A stretch of 64,000 nucleotides of DNA from Margaritifera margaritifera (Eukaryota > Mollusca > Bivalvia > Unionida > Margaritiferidae): assembly GCA_029931535.1 (NCBI GenBank), contig JAQPZY010001664.1, positions 4,742,501-4,806,500 of the forward strand, in the 5' to 3' direction. The translations under genes and the position numbers were made by a program. The notes under the pieces are model-generated. The model was not told the origin of the DNA. It searched no databases and worked only from the letters and a program-made list of their open reading frames with translations. Below, piece by piece: positions 44,304 through 56,399 of this stretch; the first letter of the stretch is position 1, and every line of letters begins with the position of its first letter.

Positions 44304-45168
44304 CAGTGATTTCTCCAGGATTTTCACACCGGGGGGTGGGGGGATGGGGGGGGGGTAGAGGTGGGGATTCCTCTCTGGCCTTTTCACTTAATGGCATGCC
44401 AGCACAACACTGGTTATGTGGTGCTGATAAAAAAAAAAACATATTCAAAAAATGGAAATATAAAGACTTGTACAAAAATAATTCTTGGAAAATAAAGCTT
44501 TCCAAATAAACACAAACATGAAGTACTGGAAGATAAAAGTTAAAAGCTAAGGATGTTTAAAACCTGTAAAAGATATATCAAATAAAAGATAACGGTAAAA
44601 ATGTAAAATTCTAAAAACAAATAGTCAGTTTCAGTACGTGGAGTGGGGGGGCAGTTTTTATATGAGAACAATATATTCTGTGAATAGACCACTTATGGTA
44701 TGTTTCAAGAAACATGTGATTCAAACTTTTAATGAATAAAGATAAAACTTAACAGTTGTTCATTATTGGCACATTGGCAGTGATCATGTGTTATGACAAT
44801 GGCACTGCATGTATGCATTTGAACTGCAAGTAACAGCAGACATATTGCCACCAAATACTGGAAACTGCTTGTCCACGTTTTTCAATCTTGCCAAGTACAG
44901 TAGTTAAAACACTTTTAATTAGATAATCAATGAAAGTGTTACAGTGCTCAGTTGCAAAGTCACATTGTAAGTACTTAATTATTGTGATTCTTCTAGAAGT
45001 CAAGTGCTTACATGATCACATTGAGCTTTGTTAATATTAATGAATGGTTTTGTTATGCTTACAGCAAATCGAATGTGCGCGATTGTTGTGTGCTCATACA
45101 TTTTTAGTGGGAAATTCAATAAATTTATGAGGGATTCACACAAATTGCACATCCTGGAGAAAACACTG
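44304..45168. mobile_element. Non-autonomous hAT-like element, copy 2, with insertion
   Basis: Ends CAGTGATTTCTCCAGGA and TCCTGGAGAAAACACTG are inverse. It aligns with 19352-19979 over both flanks, but carries about 240-280 extra bases (roughly 44350-44630) including a G-rich tract and a SINE-like repeat (44394-44625). Confidence 0.75.
44394..44625 (-). repeat. SINE-like dispersed repeat inside hAT-like copy 2
   Basis: GGCATGCCAGCACAACACTGG, CCAAATAAACACAAACATG and GTAAAAATGTAAAATTC align with 23622-23835. It is absent from the hAT-like copy 1, so it is a later insertion. Confidence 0.5.
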
Positions 45169-45424
45169 AGTCTTGCATCATTTCATGTCATATTGTCTAG
45201 CAACAACCTACATACATTTTCAGGAAGTTTATATTAATGTTATTGGAATAAATGATTTTGGTTGGGTATTTATCAAAGTGTACATTTTATCTAATCACTT
45301 ACAAAGTAAATTTACCCTTCAACAAATATCCATCTATGATCAATTAATCCGTATAATTCCAATTTCTTCCTTTCTGTCATCAAATCAGCAGATTCCATCA
45401 ACAAAATATCTGATTTTAGGTAGT

Positions 45425-47145
45425 ACCGTATTTACCGTATATATTGGGACAGGATAAAATAAATGATTTTTTTCCTGTCCCATAACTTATGGTTAAACTT
45501 TTTATCGACTAGATCATATGTCCCAAAACTTAAGAACCGAAACAAATTGTGTTGAATTTGCCCCCCCCCCCCCCGAACTTTATGTTAAAATAAGGTAGGT
45601 AAATTAAACGTTTATTTGATAATAAACTGAAATAAACTAACCTTGTACTGTTCTCATTTATTCCTCTTTTTTGTTCTTCATAAGCAATTTATGTATAAAA
45701 GACACAAACGTATCCACTAGCACATGGTCCGGTAATGTAGAGTACCGGTCGTGTGTATCGCTTATGTCAGGTAACAACATTGACACATTATTTTAATAAC
45801 ATGAATATAGATACACGAATCATGTTTGGTTGTCCACAGAAGTTTGTATACCGGTATATTATCAAACTTAAAATTGGATCCAGCAAAATCACAAACAATA
45901 GAAAGAGAGAGACAGAAATAACAACCGATTGCTTGAACGTACATGCAATTCACGCATGAACCGGTCTATGGTGCAAAATAACCAAGAGTGTATTATATCC
46001 AGGTTAACAATATAACAACATTTTGCAAATAAAAGTCATTATTAGGAAATACATTCACCGTGAGAGCAAATGACAATATTTTAGCTAGCATGGGATACAG
46101 AATGTATTCTTAAAGACAATTAATGACGTGTATATTATATACCCTGCAGACACCAATGCCTGTTTGTATAGGTTACGATTACAGATGGCAAACAATAGAA
46201 GACCGGGTGGTGAATAAACAGCTGGTAGCGAGCAATAAACTCATTGTTTCAACTTACCAGTAGGATATCAAATACAAAGTTTATTTTATTACAAAGCAAG
46301 CAGATCCTGGAAGCCAACTTTGGATTCTTTTAAGTGTGCAGATTTTTAATATACAAAGTCGGCAGACCAAGGGAAGCCGGCTTTGGTTTCTTTTAGCAGT
46401 ATTCACAGTAATTTTGAAAATAAATTGAAACGGTGGAACAGTCGGGGTCTGTAAGTGACACTTTGAGCATACATTGTGAAATGTACTTGTATTAACAGAT
46501 TTGCCACAACTGAACAGGTGTCAATTGTGCGGCATGATCACAGGAAGTTCAAATAAATTCCGTCAGCTGAATATAGGACTCTACTTTGCAGTGAACAAGT
46601 ATCAACTCGGCGGCTCGATCAAAGGGTTGGGAAAACAAAGTGAGGATGCATGTACAAGCTAAGGGATTTGCACTGGCAGATAACTGAGGAAATATTACTT
46701 GGGAATTAGATCTGGCTTATGAAAAAGGCAAATATAAATCAACTCAAAACTTTTATTGCATCAAACAGTGTTTATACAGCAAAACAAAATATAATACAAG
46801 TACGGGTTGCTCCGACTTGCATGTTTTTGTACGTAGTGCAAACATCTAGTCTCCTATATTGCCCATAGATTTATCAAATTTTGTTCTTCAAAAGTTTGCA
46901 GATAAGTGGACAAGTGTAAACAAACAACACTGACAGCGGTTTTTATTTTATTTAAAATATAAGTTTGAGTGCATTTTTTTTACCAGCTAAGCATCGATAT
47001 TATGATTTTAAAGGTGTCCCAAAACTTACGACTCGAAAAAAACGATCTGTCCCAGAACTTACAGTGCACATAAAAATTACTTTAAAAATTAATTTATGGT
47101 GTCCCAACATATACGGTGTCCCAACATATACGGTAAATACGGTAT
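45425..47145. mobile_element. 1.7-kb inverted-repeat element, non-coding
   Basis: The left TACCGTATTTACCGTATATA then TTGGGAC (45425-45451) is the reverse complement of the right end GTCCCAACATATACGGTAAA then TACGGTA (47119-47145) with one mismatch. Inside, GTCCCAAAACTTA-like words recur near both ends (about 45476, 45521, 47017, 47049, 47101). A GGGACAGGA / TCCTGTCCC stem sits at 45448-45482. No transposase frame is present. Confidence 0.75.
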
Positions 47146-48612
47146 GCAGTTTTCTTTTATAAACCTCTTCAAATTGCACTGGAATACCTAGCTCCATCTT
47201 TGCTAACCAGGGATTATCGATCCACTTCATTCATTGTCGATGTGGAACTAAGTTGATCGATGACCCTTGGTTGGATGAAGATGACCTTACTCAAACAGAA
47301 TCACAACACAGAAGTCAATGGAGGTCACTATAATTTTTATGAAGCAAATATGCTATATGTTTAGCATTAATTGTTCTTGCTTTCTACATATTTCAATCTT
47401 TAAAGAAAAACAATTTGTGTCCAATTTAAGTAAGATCCACTGCTTGTACATCATATGACCATGACCATTAATAACAACAGCTGATTGATTCTGCTGACTC
47501 AATGTTGAAGTAAAATGGGAGTAATTTATGAAAGAAGAGTTAATTGCAAAGCTGGCAATATTCTTTGTATGGCTGCAGAGTTGAGTGTTGGAGTGCAAGA
47601 AAGACTGTGGAACTACAGTGTTTGAACTTTTGATTGGAGATTTTATTTGGGGTTGCAAGGTTGCAGATTTCGATCTGAACAGGGGACGGGTAAGGAGTCG
47701 ATATAGATTGGTAACCAGAAGTAGGCGCCAGAATTTACCAAAATATAAAAAAATTCCACATGATCATTTACAGCCAATCACAGATTAAAGATATGTTGTG
47801 GTCATAGAATGCATATGAACAATGTTACAGTTCTGTCTACATATATTTTTATATCATTATTAACTCTATGCATTAGCCAGGAACATTATTATATCATCCA
47901 TCATTTTGTCTATCTATCTGCCCATTAACTCTCCTAAACAGCTGTGTGAAAGTTCACGAAAGTTTGTAGTTATGTTGTCCTTGAGGTAACCTTCTGCAAG
48001 AGGGGTGTCATCATTGGCTCCCACCCCTGTGGTCCATGGGAGGGGATCAGGAGTCAGGTGTAAAAAAAAAAAAAATTACAATGACATTTTCAAATATTTG
48101 TGACCCAATTTTATATATGCAGCTATTATGTCATATATGTGACAGATTTTTCACCAAGACCCTTGGGTAACACTGGCGTTGGGTGTGTTTACAAAGGGGG
48201 GTGGAGTGAGAATATGCAAAAAAGCATGGACATTTTTTATGACAAACCATAACAGTTGCACTGGTAATTTTTGTTTTTGTTTTTTTTTTTTTGCCAGAAA
48301 AAAAATGCCCGTAATTTTAAACACTGTCATCTGGCAAATTATGGTTACTACGTGAATATGTAAGTTGGTCTTGATATCACAATGATATATAAGACTTAGT
48401 AAAGAACACTTGATGATCCTATTTTTTTGCTGCAAAAATAAAGAGGAAGCAGGATTAATTTTAATTGTTTGAAACATCATTGCATAAGCTGAATTACCTT
48501 TCACTCTTGAAACCATTCTATAGATCTAGATCAGTTTTATAAATGGTTTCAGTGTTTTCTCTAGTGCATGTTCTTGCATTTTTGTATTGCACAATACAAC
48601 AATATGTACTTA
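47146..48612 (+). other. Intron 13 spacer, no gene seen
   Basis: AT-rich with poly-A at about 48062-48075. Frames of 101 and 121 codons on the minus strand have no recognisable motif and low-complexity stretches. Confidence 0.45.
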
Positions 48613-48830
48613 CAATATATACTCACTTTTAAGTTGAGTCTGACTGTAGACATCATAGACTCAGATCTTCCATTGCATAATGCGCTGGCAGATCAGGGTC
48701 TGTGTTGTTTGTTCTACTGATTACTCCTAACAAATAGCATATATCCAGATCTGCCAGCGCATTATGTGACAGCAGATGTGGGTCTGTGCAGTTTGCAGTT
48801 GGACTCGATTTATAAGTGAGTATATAATTA
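48613..48830. mobile_element. Double-hairpin palindromic element, copy C
   Basis: Outer ends ATATATACTCACTTTTAAG and TTATAAGTGAGTATATAAT. The inside has CATAGACTCAGATCTTCC / GGCAGATCAGGGTCTGTG and CAGATCTGCCAGCGC / AGCAGATGTGGGTCTGTGC words around a central GTTCTACTGATTACTCC. Confidence 0.85.
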
Positions 48831-49594
48831 TGTATGCAGTGATTTTATACTACTGCATTATCTATAGTGCACTCTCTATAATATTTGAGTTATATCCAGT
48901 TTTTATTTATGCATAGTTTGTAAATCATCCAATACAGTCTAATCTGGCTAATCTGACCTCCGTTTATTTAATCACATCTGTCACTTTTCAAAACAAAGCA
49001 AGCATGCATGATTTGTAGTCACTTCAAATGACATACTAAAACCAGTTTATCTAGACATATTTGTTTCCCATCCCTTTCATGCTGATTAACAAGTAATCCA
49101 GTTTTACTGATGACTTGAGAGAATAATTGAGGAAATCTGTTTTCAAAAATTGACATTTGAATACAAGACAGTGGAATAGGCACAGATTAGATTAATGAAT
49201 CTTAGTTGGATATTAATCTGACAATTGGGTTTAACCAGATTTTTTTTATTGAGAACTATGATGTCTCATTTTCACATGAATAGACTGTATTGTGACCAAC
49301 AGTGCTTTTGATGAAAGCTTTCTAACATTTTGAATCCACTTTCTCTCACTGTGCCAATATATATGGTTATTACTCACCATTTTCATTTCTTTTTAGAGAA
49401 AACACTGAATCCAGTATAAAAAAATACCATATTTATGGAATTTCATTTAATATCATACATTGGTTCTTAAATGAGAACAAATTGCATGGTGAAAATTGTG
49501 CATGCAGATTCAGGTGAAAATTTCAAGCATTAGAGATATATATGATATGCAAGAATTCTATGGAGTAAAACTACCCCTGCCTTTTTAAATATGT
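48831..49594 (+). other. Intron 13 spacer, nothing recognised
   Basis: AT-rich sequence between double-hairpin copies C and D. No exon or repeat end was recognised. Confidence 0.45.
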
Positions 49595-49830
49595 TACATA
49601 TACTCACATTCAAGTCAGATCCAACTGCAAGCAACATAAACCCTGATCTGCCATCATGTGCCAGCACGTCAGGATCTATGTTGTTTGTTCTACTGAATAA
49701 TCTTAATGAACTGCATAGTCTGTTAAAAAACTGCATAGTCTCAGATTTGCTATCACATTATGAAATAGCAGATCTGGGTCTATGCAGTTTGCAATTGGAT
49801 CCAACTTGCACATGAGTATATGAAGTATAT
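49595..49830. mobile_element. Double-hairpin palindromic element, copy D
   Basis: Outer ends ACATATACTCACATTCAAG and CTTGCACATGAGTATATG. The inside has AACATAAACCCTGATCTGCC / CAGGATCTATGTTGTTTG and TGCATAGTCTCAGATTTGC / GCAGATCTGGGTCTATGCA. Confidence 0.85.
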
Positions 49831-50519
49831 CCATGGCTTGGGTATGTGGAGACTGTTTCATCTTTTTTTTTTATTTTAACTTATACAAATAGAGGAAATT
49901 GATTGTCTGGAGCAGTCAACAAAAATAATTTAGTACAAACATATCTTAATAATTATTGTTGTAAGATTTTTTTAACATACTACATTCTGCAGCAGCCATG
50001 ATAGAAATATCTGTCCAACAAAATCCTGACCCATTGTGGAGTATTCCTAATATCAGGCATCATCTAGACTATTTATTGTTGAAATAATTAACATAGCATA
50101 ATGTTGGCCCCAGACTGTAGAAAATTAATGGTAACAAATCACTTTAATATCAAAAGGTCAGAATGAAATACTCTTATGAGAAAATGATTACTAAAGTAAT
50201 ATGTATACTGACTTTGTTTACACCTTCTTATCTTCAGCAAAGAGAGGTATCAGTCAACTTTTACTGCTTATTTATATCTTTTGTTACTCTTTCACCACTT
50301 GAAAACATGGCTATGTACCAAAGGAAATAATGCTTTTGGAAATGAACTCACCCTCCACCTCACCCCACCCCCATCCCCCACCCCCACCTCCCCAAAAATA
50401 AATATGTTGGCAGTTAAAAACAATATGTTGGCAGAAATGAAACTTAAGATAACTCTTGTGTTTGCATTATTGTTATTTTCCTGAATTGAGATGTGAGTAC
50501 CCTGTATTAATGACCTTTG
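49831..50519 (+). other. Intron 13 spacer with C-rich tract
   Basis: Only a C-rich stretch at about 50350-50395 (CCCACCCCCATCCCCCACCC) stands out. The minus strand there could form a G-quadruplex. Confidence 0.45.
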
Positions 50520-51420
50520 CCATCCGTCCATTTGTCAATTTGATGTACTTCTTTTAACCATAATAGCTTTGGAACCCTTTGACATAATTCAAATTCCTTT
50601 TGGCAGGTGAAATTACATATTTATAAGAACATGTACATTTTTAAGGATTCATCTTTCCAACTCCATTTTGACAGAGTTACCGCCCTTGTTTTGATTAGTT
50701 TGGGAACTTTATAATTATTTATTACAGTTTCTTTTAACTAGCATAGCTCATGAACCATTCAATATATCCTTGTACAGTTTTGTGTTAACACTGTCTTGTA
50801 GACGAAGATGTACCTTTTGGGGTTTAGTCTCTTCTACTTCATTTTTCACATAGCTATTGGCTTTGTCATTCAATTTCATATCTTCACTTTGAAAGTTGCT
50901 TGTTACTAGCAAAGCTCAGGAACCATTCAGTATGTTCTGATGTTATTCAGTGTGAATACAGACTAATAGACCTAGATGTGCCTGATTCATTTTTGACAGA
51001 GTTATGGGCCTTGTCAGTTATAACTTTACTATTGAAAATTGCTTGTAACAAGTATGAATCAGAGACTATTCAACATCATCTGATGCAGTTTGATTTGAAC
51101 AGTCGCCAGATGTTGAGGTGTCCTTTAGAGGTTTCATCTCTATTTCTGTTCTTAACAAAGATATTGGCCTTGTTAATTGATTTTGGATCTTGTATGAGAA
51201 GTTGTCTTTTAGAGCTCTGTCTTAGCTTGGGAATTTTTCAACATATCTTGATGGAAATTGTCTTTGGTTTTTGTGTGTGTTTTAACTCTACTTTTGGGGT
51301 ATTTTTCTGTATGCAAACATTTGCTGGAGTACTGATAGAAGACTTTGAACCCTCGTGCTCAAATTCTTTCATCATACTCCAGCAAAGCATGTATGTTTGC
51401 TGTTTTTGTAAATGTGCTTT
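50520..51420 (+). repeat. Array of ~145-170-bp units (family T3)
   Basis: The head CATCCGTCCATTTGTCAATTT is followed by units with CTAGCATAGCTCATGAACCA, TTCAACATATTCTGATG and AGTTATTGGCCTTGT. Units begin near 50741, 50908 and 51048. The same words occur at 56400-56960. The 174-codon frame at 50900-51424 is an accident of this array. Confidence 0.75.
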
Positions 51421-52009
51421 GTAAGAATAAATGTAAAGTATTCAGTGTATCATGAATAAAATCTTTAGCCTAAATCCACCATGTTGGCCCCATGAATGAG
51501 TTCATGTAATTATGATTGGCAGGGGGGCAACTCCTACTTTGACTATTCTTTCCACAAGTGCCTGTGTTCAAACTTTGTCTCAGAAACTTGAAAAAAAAAA
51601 AACCAACGAGAATAAAAAAAAAGCCAAAGACATGATATGAACTGACAGAGTAATAGGAGGAAATTGTTTTTTGATGATGAGCAAATATAGTTCTGGCCCC
51701 AATTCCACCAACACAAGTCTTAAAGTTAAGTCTCAACATTTGATAGTCACTTTAAGTCTTAAATTTCAGCCAATCAGATTGCTGGAGTTTGTACTAAAGT
51801 TTAAGTCCAGACTTAAGTTTTGGTGATAAAATCCAGGCCTGAAAGCTTTTCTAAAGTATATTCAAGCAATACAAAAAAAATTCTTTGAAATCAGCAGTCT
51901 ACAGTTTCCTTTGGTTATATGGCTATGTTGAGGTAGTTTTATATCACTTTTTTACTCAGTTTTTAGTTGAATCTCAGTCTAAAGGTTTAGTGGTCATCCT
52001 TTTTATTAG
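51421..52009 (+). other. Intron 13 spacer, nothing recognised
   Basis: AT-rich sequence with short A runs between arrays T3 and T4. Confidence 0.4.
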
Positions 52010-52620
52010 CTCACCTGGCCATAAGGCCAAGTAAGCTTATGGTATGGTCCTTCATTTGTCATGTATCATGCATCATTCATCATCCATTTACAATTATTAT
52101 TTACAACTTCTTCACAAAAATCACTTGACCACTTTACACATGATTTTACAGGGAGCATTCTGGCATCAAGACCTTCCAATTTTGTTCAAATGATCCTGAT
52201 CCTTCATCCAAGATGGCCACCATTACTAAAAATAGAAAAACCTTTAAACAACTTCAAAGAAACTGCTCAACAGAATTAGACCAAATTTAGATAAGAGCAT
52301 CCTGGCATGAAGGTCTTTAAGACTTGTTCAAATGATGCCAATCTGACATGAAATATGCCATTACTAAAAATAGAAAAATGTTTAAATGACTTATTTTCAA
52401 AAGCCACTCAACAGAATTTGACCACATTTGACAAATATCATACTAGGGTGAAGGCTTTTCAAATTTTACTGCCATTACACAAAATAGAACAAAATTTAAA
52501 TTTATCTCAAAAACCTGCTCAACAGAATTTAACAAATTTTGACAGAAAGCATCTTGGCATAAAGTCCATTCAGTATTGGAGACATGATACTGATGTGCCA
52601 TCAGAGATGAAAATACAAAA
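52010..52620 (+). repeat. Array of ~110-120-bp units (family T4)
   Basis: The head AGCTCACCTGGCCATAAGGCC and a run of CATCATCCATTT are followed by units with ATTACTAAAAATAGAAAAA, CTCAACAGAATTTGACCA and CATCCTGGCATGAAGG. About four units are recognisable. Confidence 0.7.
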
Positions 52621-52881
52621 ATAGAATGCATAGAAACAGTTGCTTTCATAACATATGCAATCAATGACATTTGGAGATATTTCTACCTCAAGCATCCTAC
52701 TGACACAGATTTCTTGACCAGCTGCTCTTGCATTTGACTTTTGGCATATGTCAGTCAAATGAGTTAGCTGAGGCCCATTTGGGCTTTTTGTTGTATTTTT
52801 TTTTAATGATCCATATAAAATAATACCATTCATTTGAGGTAGTCTTTATGTGTTACATTTCACCATGTATTGTACCCATGA

Positions 52882-52985
52882 TGTACAGTACTCTATTATT
52901 ATAACACTGTCCATGGGAGCCATGGAGTAAACTGCCTTATAATGAGACTGCATTATAATGAAGTACATTCTACATATAACTTTTT
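52882..52985 (+). repeat. Dispersed repeat with TACAGTA end
   Basis: TACAGTACTCTATTATTATA, CACTGTCCATGGGAGCCATG and GCATTATAATGAAGTACATTC align with the reverse complement of 27500-27603. Related words (GGCATTATAGTGAGGGAATG) continue to about 53090. Confidence 0.6.
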
Positions 52986-53121
52986 ACTATTGTGTAATAC
53001 AATGGGATCCATAAACATATGCACCTTATGAGAGGAAACATGTTATAATGAAGGGCATTATAGTGAGGGAATGCTTTATTAAGCAGTGTGTTTTTTGTAC
53101 ATGAGATTATATCAGTCTAAT

Positions 53122-53343
53122 GTACCATATGTACTCGCGTATAAGCTTATACCAACTGCAATCTGCATAGACCCAGATCTGCCATCGCATAATGCACCAC
53201 CAGATCTGGATCTATGCAGTTTGTAAGGAGTAATCAGTAGAACAAACAATATAGACTCGGATCTACCGTCGCATTATGTGACGGCAGATCAGGGTCTTTG
53301 TTTTTTGCATTTGGATCTGGTGAATACGTGAGTGTAAACAGTA
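53122..53343. mobile_element. Double-hairpin palindromic element, copy E
   Basis: Outer ends TACCATATGTACTCGCGTAT and ATACGTGAGTGTAAACAGTA. Hairpin 1 is GCATAGACCCAGATCTGCC / CCAGATCTGGATCTATGCA. Hairpin 2 is AATATAGACTCGGATCTACC / GGCAGATCAGGGTCTTTG. They are separated by GTAATCAGTAGAACAAAC. Confidence 0.88.
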
Positions 53344-54265
53344 AGAGTTTTCATGTACAAAAAACAGTACATGGTATTAGAATTTATTATAAAAACATTG
53401 TACAAAATGCAATGCTGTTATCATTCAACCACTTCAAGAATGGATTCATGCACACAAATCACATTTTTAGTCTTTTTCTCAGTTCATCAACACTTACAGC
53501 TAGCCTACACACATGCCCCCAACCATGCCAGGTTTTAAGGCATAAATTAAAAAGCATATTGGGACCAGATTTGCAGTGTTGGTGCAAACTGTGATGAAAG
53601 TGTGTAGCACACCTAAACTTTGTCACCATTGACCTACGTTTCAGTGTTTCTTTAAACTTTTGGCAGGTTCTGTATTGCAATGCCTTTTCAGCTATTACCA
53701 GCAAAGTTGCACAGCAGGTGCATCTTTATGATGATTGCAAACCACTTTCAATTGTTTATTTATAATGGCTTTAAAAATGACTTTTGCCAAAGAAAAATGG
53801 ATACCTTATTGGTGCTTGTACTTTAAGAATTCTAGTGTTATCATGATTACCAGTAGTTTCCAGATTAGCTTCCAAACAATTCTTTGTTTGAAATTAGATT
53901 GTTTGATAGAGGTGTAAGTATTTATTGATACATATTGACATCACAATATTTTCCATTATGATATGCTTTTTTTATCACAATACTACTGCCGGATCAACCC
54001 AAGATACATTGCTTCACAAAAGTGACAATACATCGATGTAGTAGCACATGAAGATAATGTATCAAGATATACATGAATAAAAGAGGACAAAACAAAGAAA
54101 ACTATATTGCTTGATATCACTACTGTATAAAGTGTAATACATTTCATCAGTTTTTTTGCACTGCCATATCAATGGAGAAGGCATATAGTGTTATCCATGT
54201 TCATCCATTCTATGCCATCTAGTTGCATAACATCACATCTAACATTTCATTTCCACTAAATAACT
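53344..54265 (+). other. Intron 13 spacer, nothing recognised
   Basis: AT-rich sequence. Short frames on both strands show no motif. Confidence 0.45.
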
Positions 54266-54440
54266 TTAAAAGGACTTCATGGATTGAAATCAAATTTTTG
54301 GTATGAGGCTTTTAAAGGACTTCATGGATTGAAATCAAATTTGGTATGAGGCTTTTTAAGGACTTCATGGATTGAAATCAAATTTGGTATGAGCTTTTAA
54401 AGGACTTCATGGATTGAAATCAAATTGGTATGAGGCTTTA
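54266..54440 (+). repeat. 4 x ~43-bp tandem repeat
   Basis: Copies start at 54271, 54316, 54359 and 54401 (AGGACTTCATGGATTGAAAT then CAAATTTGGTATGAGGCTTT). They are nearly identical, differing by one- to three-base indels. Confidence 0.93.
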
Positions 54441-55479
54441 CATTAAGAAGACCCAGGTAAATTTTTATTTTCACCTTTTTCTAGCAGAATTTCATGGAGA
54501 TGTGGCATCTGTTTGACAAATAACCATGTCATTTAATTGCATCATATTGGTGATACATGGACACATTTCTAGTCATCTTTCCAAATACGCAGGCAATAGT
54601 TATTAGACAGGTTCCCCTGCTCAGAGAGATAGAGAAGTTGTTAGTCCCCATGACAAAAATCATAGTTAATTTAGGTTGGGTTGAATATGCAGTAGTTATG
54701 TAAAATGATAAATGAATCATATTTTGAACATTGTATTGATTTGTTTTGATTTTGTATTTCCTTAAAAATGCATGCATAACAAGTAATATGCTGATTTTTA
54801 TCTCAGTTAAAGAGTAACTTGCAATCTCATATTGCTTGGCTAAGACCAAAATGGCAGATAAAATCCTAATCACGCACCCTCCAACTATATTTAAGGCACC
54901 AATCTGCAAATATTTTTAAGTTTTAAGATTAGCAGAAAGACAAATAAAACTTAAAGGCTTTGTAACTTAGTCCAAATGCAGCATAAAGCTTTTAGATAGC
55001 AGGATTTCATGAATATATAGGCAGCAGCTAGTGTCAGTAAATAATGATAAGCCTGTTTTGTGATATGTATTGTATTGTCACCCTTGTATCGCAGTATGTG
55101 TTCTGGGTCCATTTGTAGTACCATGGACGTGGAATGTTGAAAGCAATCAAACACCGGAAATGTATAATACATGTATTAGGTATTCTAGATAAAATATATC
55201 TTTGGCATATGTTTTTTTGAGATTTAGGTCCTTATGAAATCATTTTGGACTGGGGGGTTGGTGGTGGAGACATTATTTGCATTATAAGTAACAGTAAATT
55301 GGAAGCTATCTTGTGGCACTGTTAATGGATAGGTGAGGCTATTCCATGTGTTGTTGCGATCACTTGTGGTCAGCAATTAGTACAGGTTGAAGATCAAAGA
55401 CTCCTCTTATCAAATACACAAAGAAAAATGTATGTTGGTGGTGAAGTTTTATACAGCCACCATAAAGCTGAGTGTATTA
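54441..55479 (+). other. Intron 13 spacer, nothing recognised
   Basis: AT-rich. A 126-codon minus-strand frame at 54529-54909 lacks any recognisable motif and is probably chance. Confidence 0.45.
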
Positions 55480-56280
55480 TGTTGTGATGTCAATCTGCCC
55501 GTCTGTCAGTCTGTTTGTTACCAATTTTGTTTTTCCTCATAATAACTCAACATGTCCGCCATCTACAGTTAGCAAACTTTGTGGATGGCTTGCACTTGGG
55601 GTAAGGAAGAAGTCTATCAATTTTGGGGTTCAAAAGGGCAAAGGTCAAGGTCACTTTGACTGAAAGAAGAAAAATGGTTTCTGCACAATAACTTCAGTTC
55701 TCTATCATCTAGTTACCAGGCTTTGTTGATAGCTTGAACATCGGGTAAGGAAGAACCCTGTTGATTTCAGGGTCAAAAGGTCAAGGTCACTGTAACTGAA
55801 AGAATACAAATGGTTTCTGCACAATAATATTAATTCTGCATCACATACCAGGACCAAGCTTGATCAATCGCTTGTACTTGGTGTAAGGAAGAAGCCTATC
55901 AATTTTTGGGTCAAAAGGTCAAATGGCTAAGTCTCTGTTCCTGTAAGAAAGAAAAATGATTTCTGCCCAATAACTCGAGTTCTCCACCATCTACAGTTAT
56001 CAAACATTGTGGATGGCTTGCACTTGGGGTGAGGAAGAAGCCTATTGATTTTGGGATGAAAAGGTCACAGTCAAGGTCACTGCGATTGAAAGATGAAATC
56101 TTGTTTCCACACAATAAGTTTAACTCTACACTACAAACCTAGACCAAACTTTGTAGATGGTTTACACTTAGGGTAAGGAAGAAACCTATTGATTTTGAGA
56201 TCAAAAGGTGAAAGGTAAAGGTCACTGTGACTGAAATAAGAAAAATGGTTTCTGGACAAAAATTTCAGTTATCTACATAG
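55480..56280 (+). repeat. Array of 143-bp units (family T2) with TCAAGGTCA
   Basis: The head CTGCCCGTCTGTCAGTCTG is followed by five units starting near 55602, 55745, 55883, 56029 and 56172. Each has GGGTAAGGAAGAAGCCTAT, TTGATTTTGGGGTCAAAAGG, TCAAGGTCACTGTGACTGAA and ATGGTTTCTGCACAATAA. Confidence 0.88.
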
Positions 56281-56399
56281 AGGAATATTAAACACAGGGC
56301 AATGTGCCATTCACAGTACTCTTGTTTCAGTATGACTCGGTTATTGAGATCACATCATTTTTCCACAACAGTAGCTGCACATCTAATTTTTGCATGCCT

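Noticed and set aside
48151..48516. 121-codon open frame on the - strand
   Set aside because: It crosses poly-A/poly-T runs and has no recognisable content.
50900..51424. 174-codon open frame on the + strand
   Set aside because: It coincides with repeat units of family T3, has no recognisable motif, and the words repeat with the array period.
54266..54440. CRISPR array
   Set aside because: Adjacent near-identical repeats without unique spacers in animal nuclear DNA. It is an ordinary tandem repeat.
54529..54909. 126-codon open frame on the - strand
   Set aside because: No domain or motif, AT-driven composition, and no splice or neighbour context.
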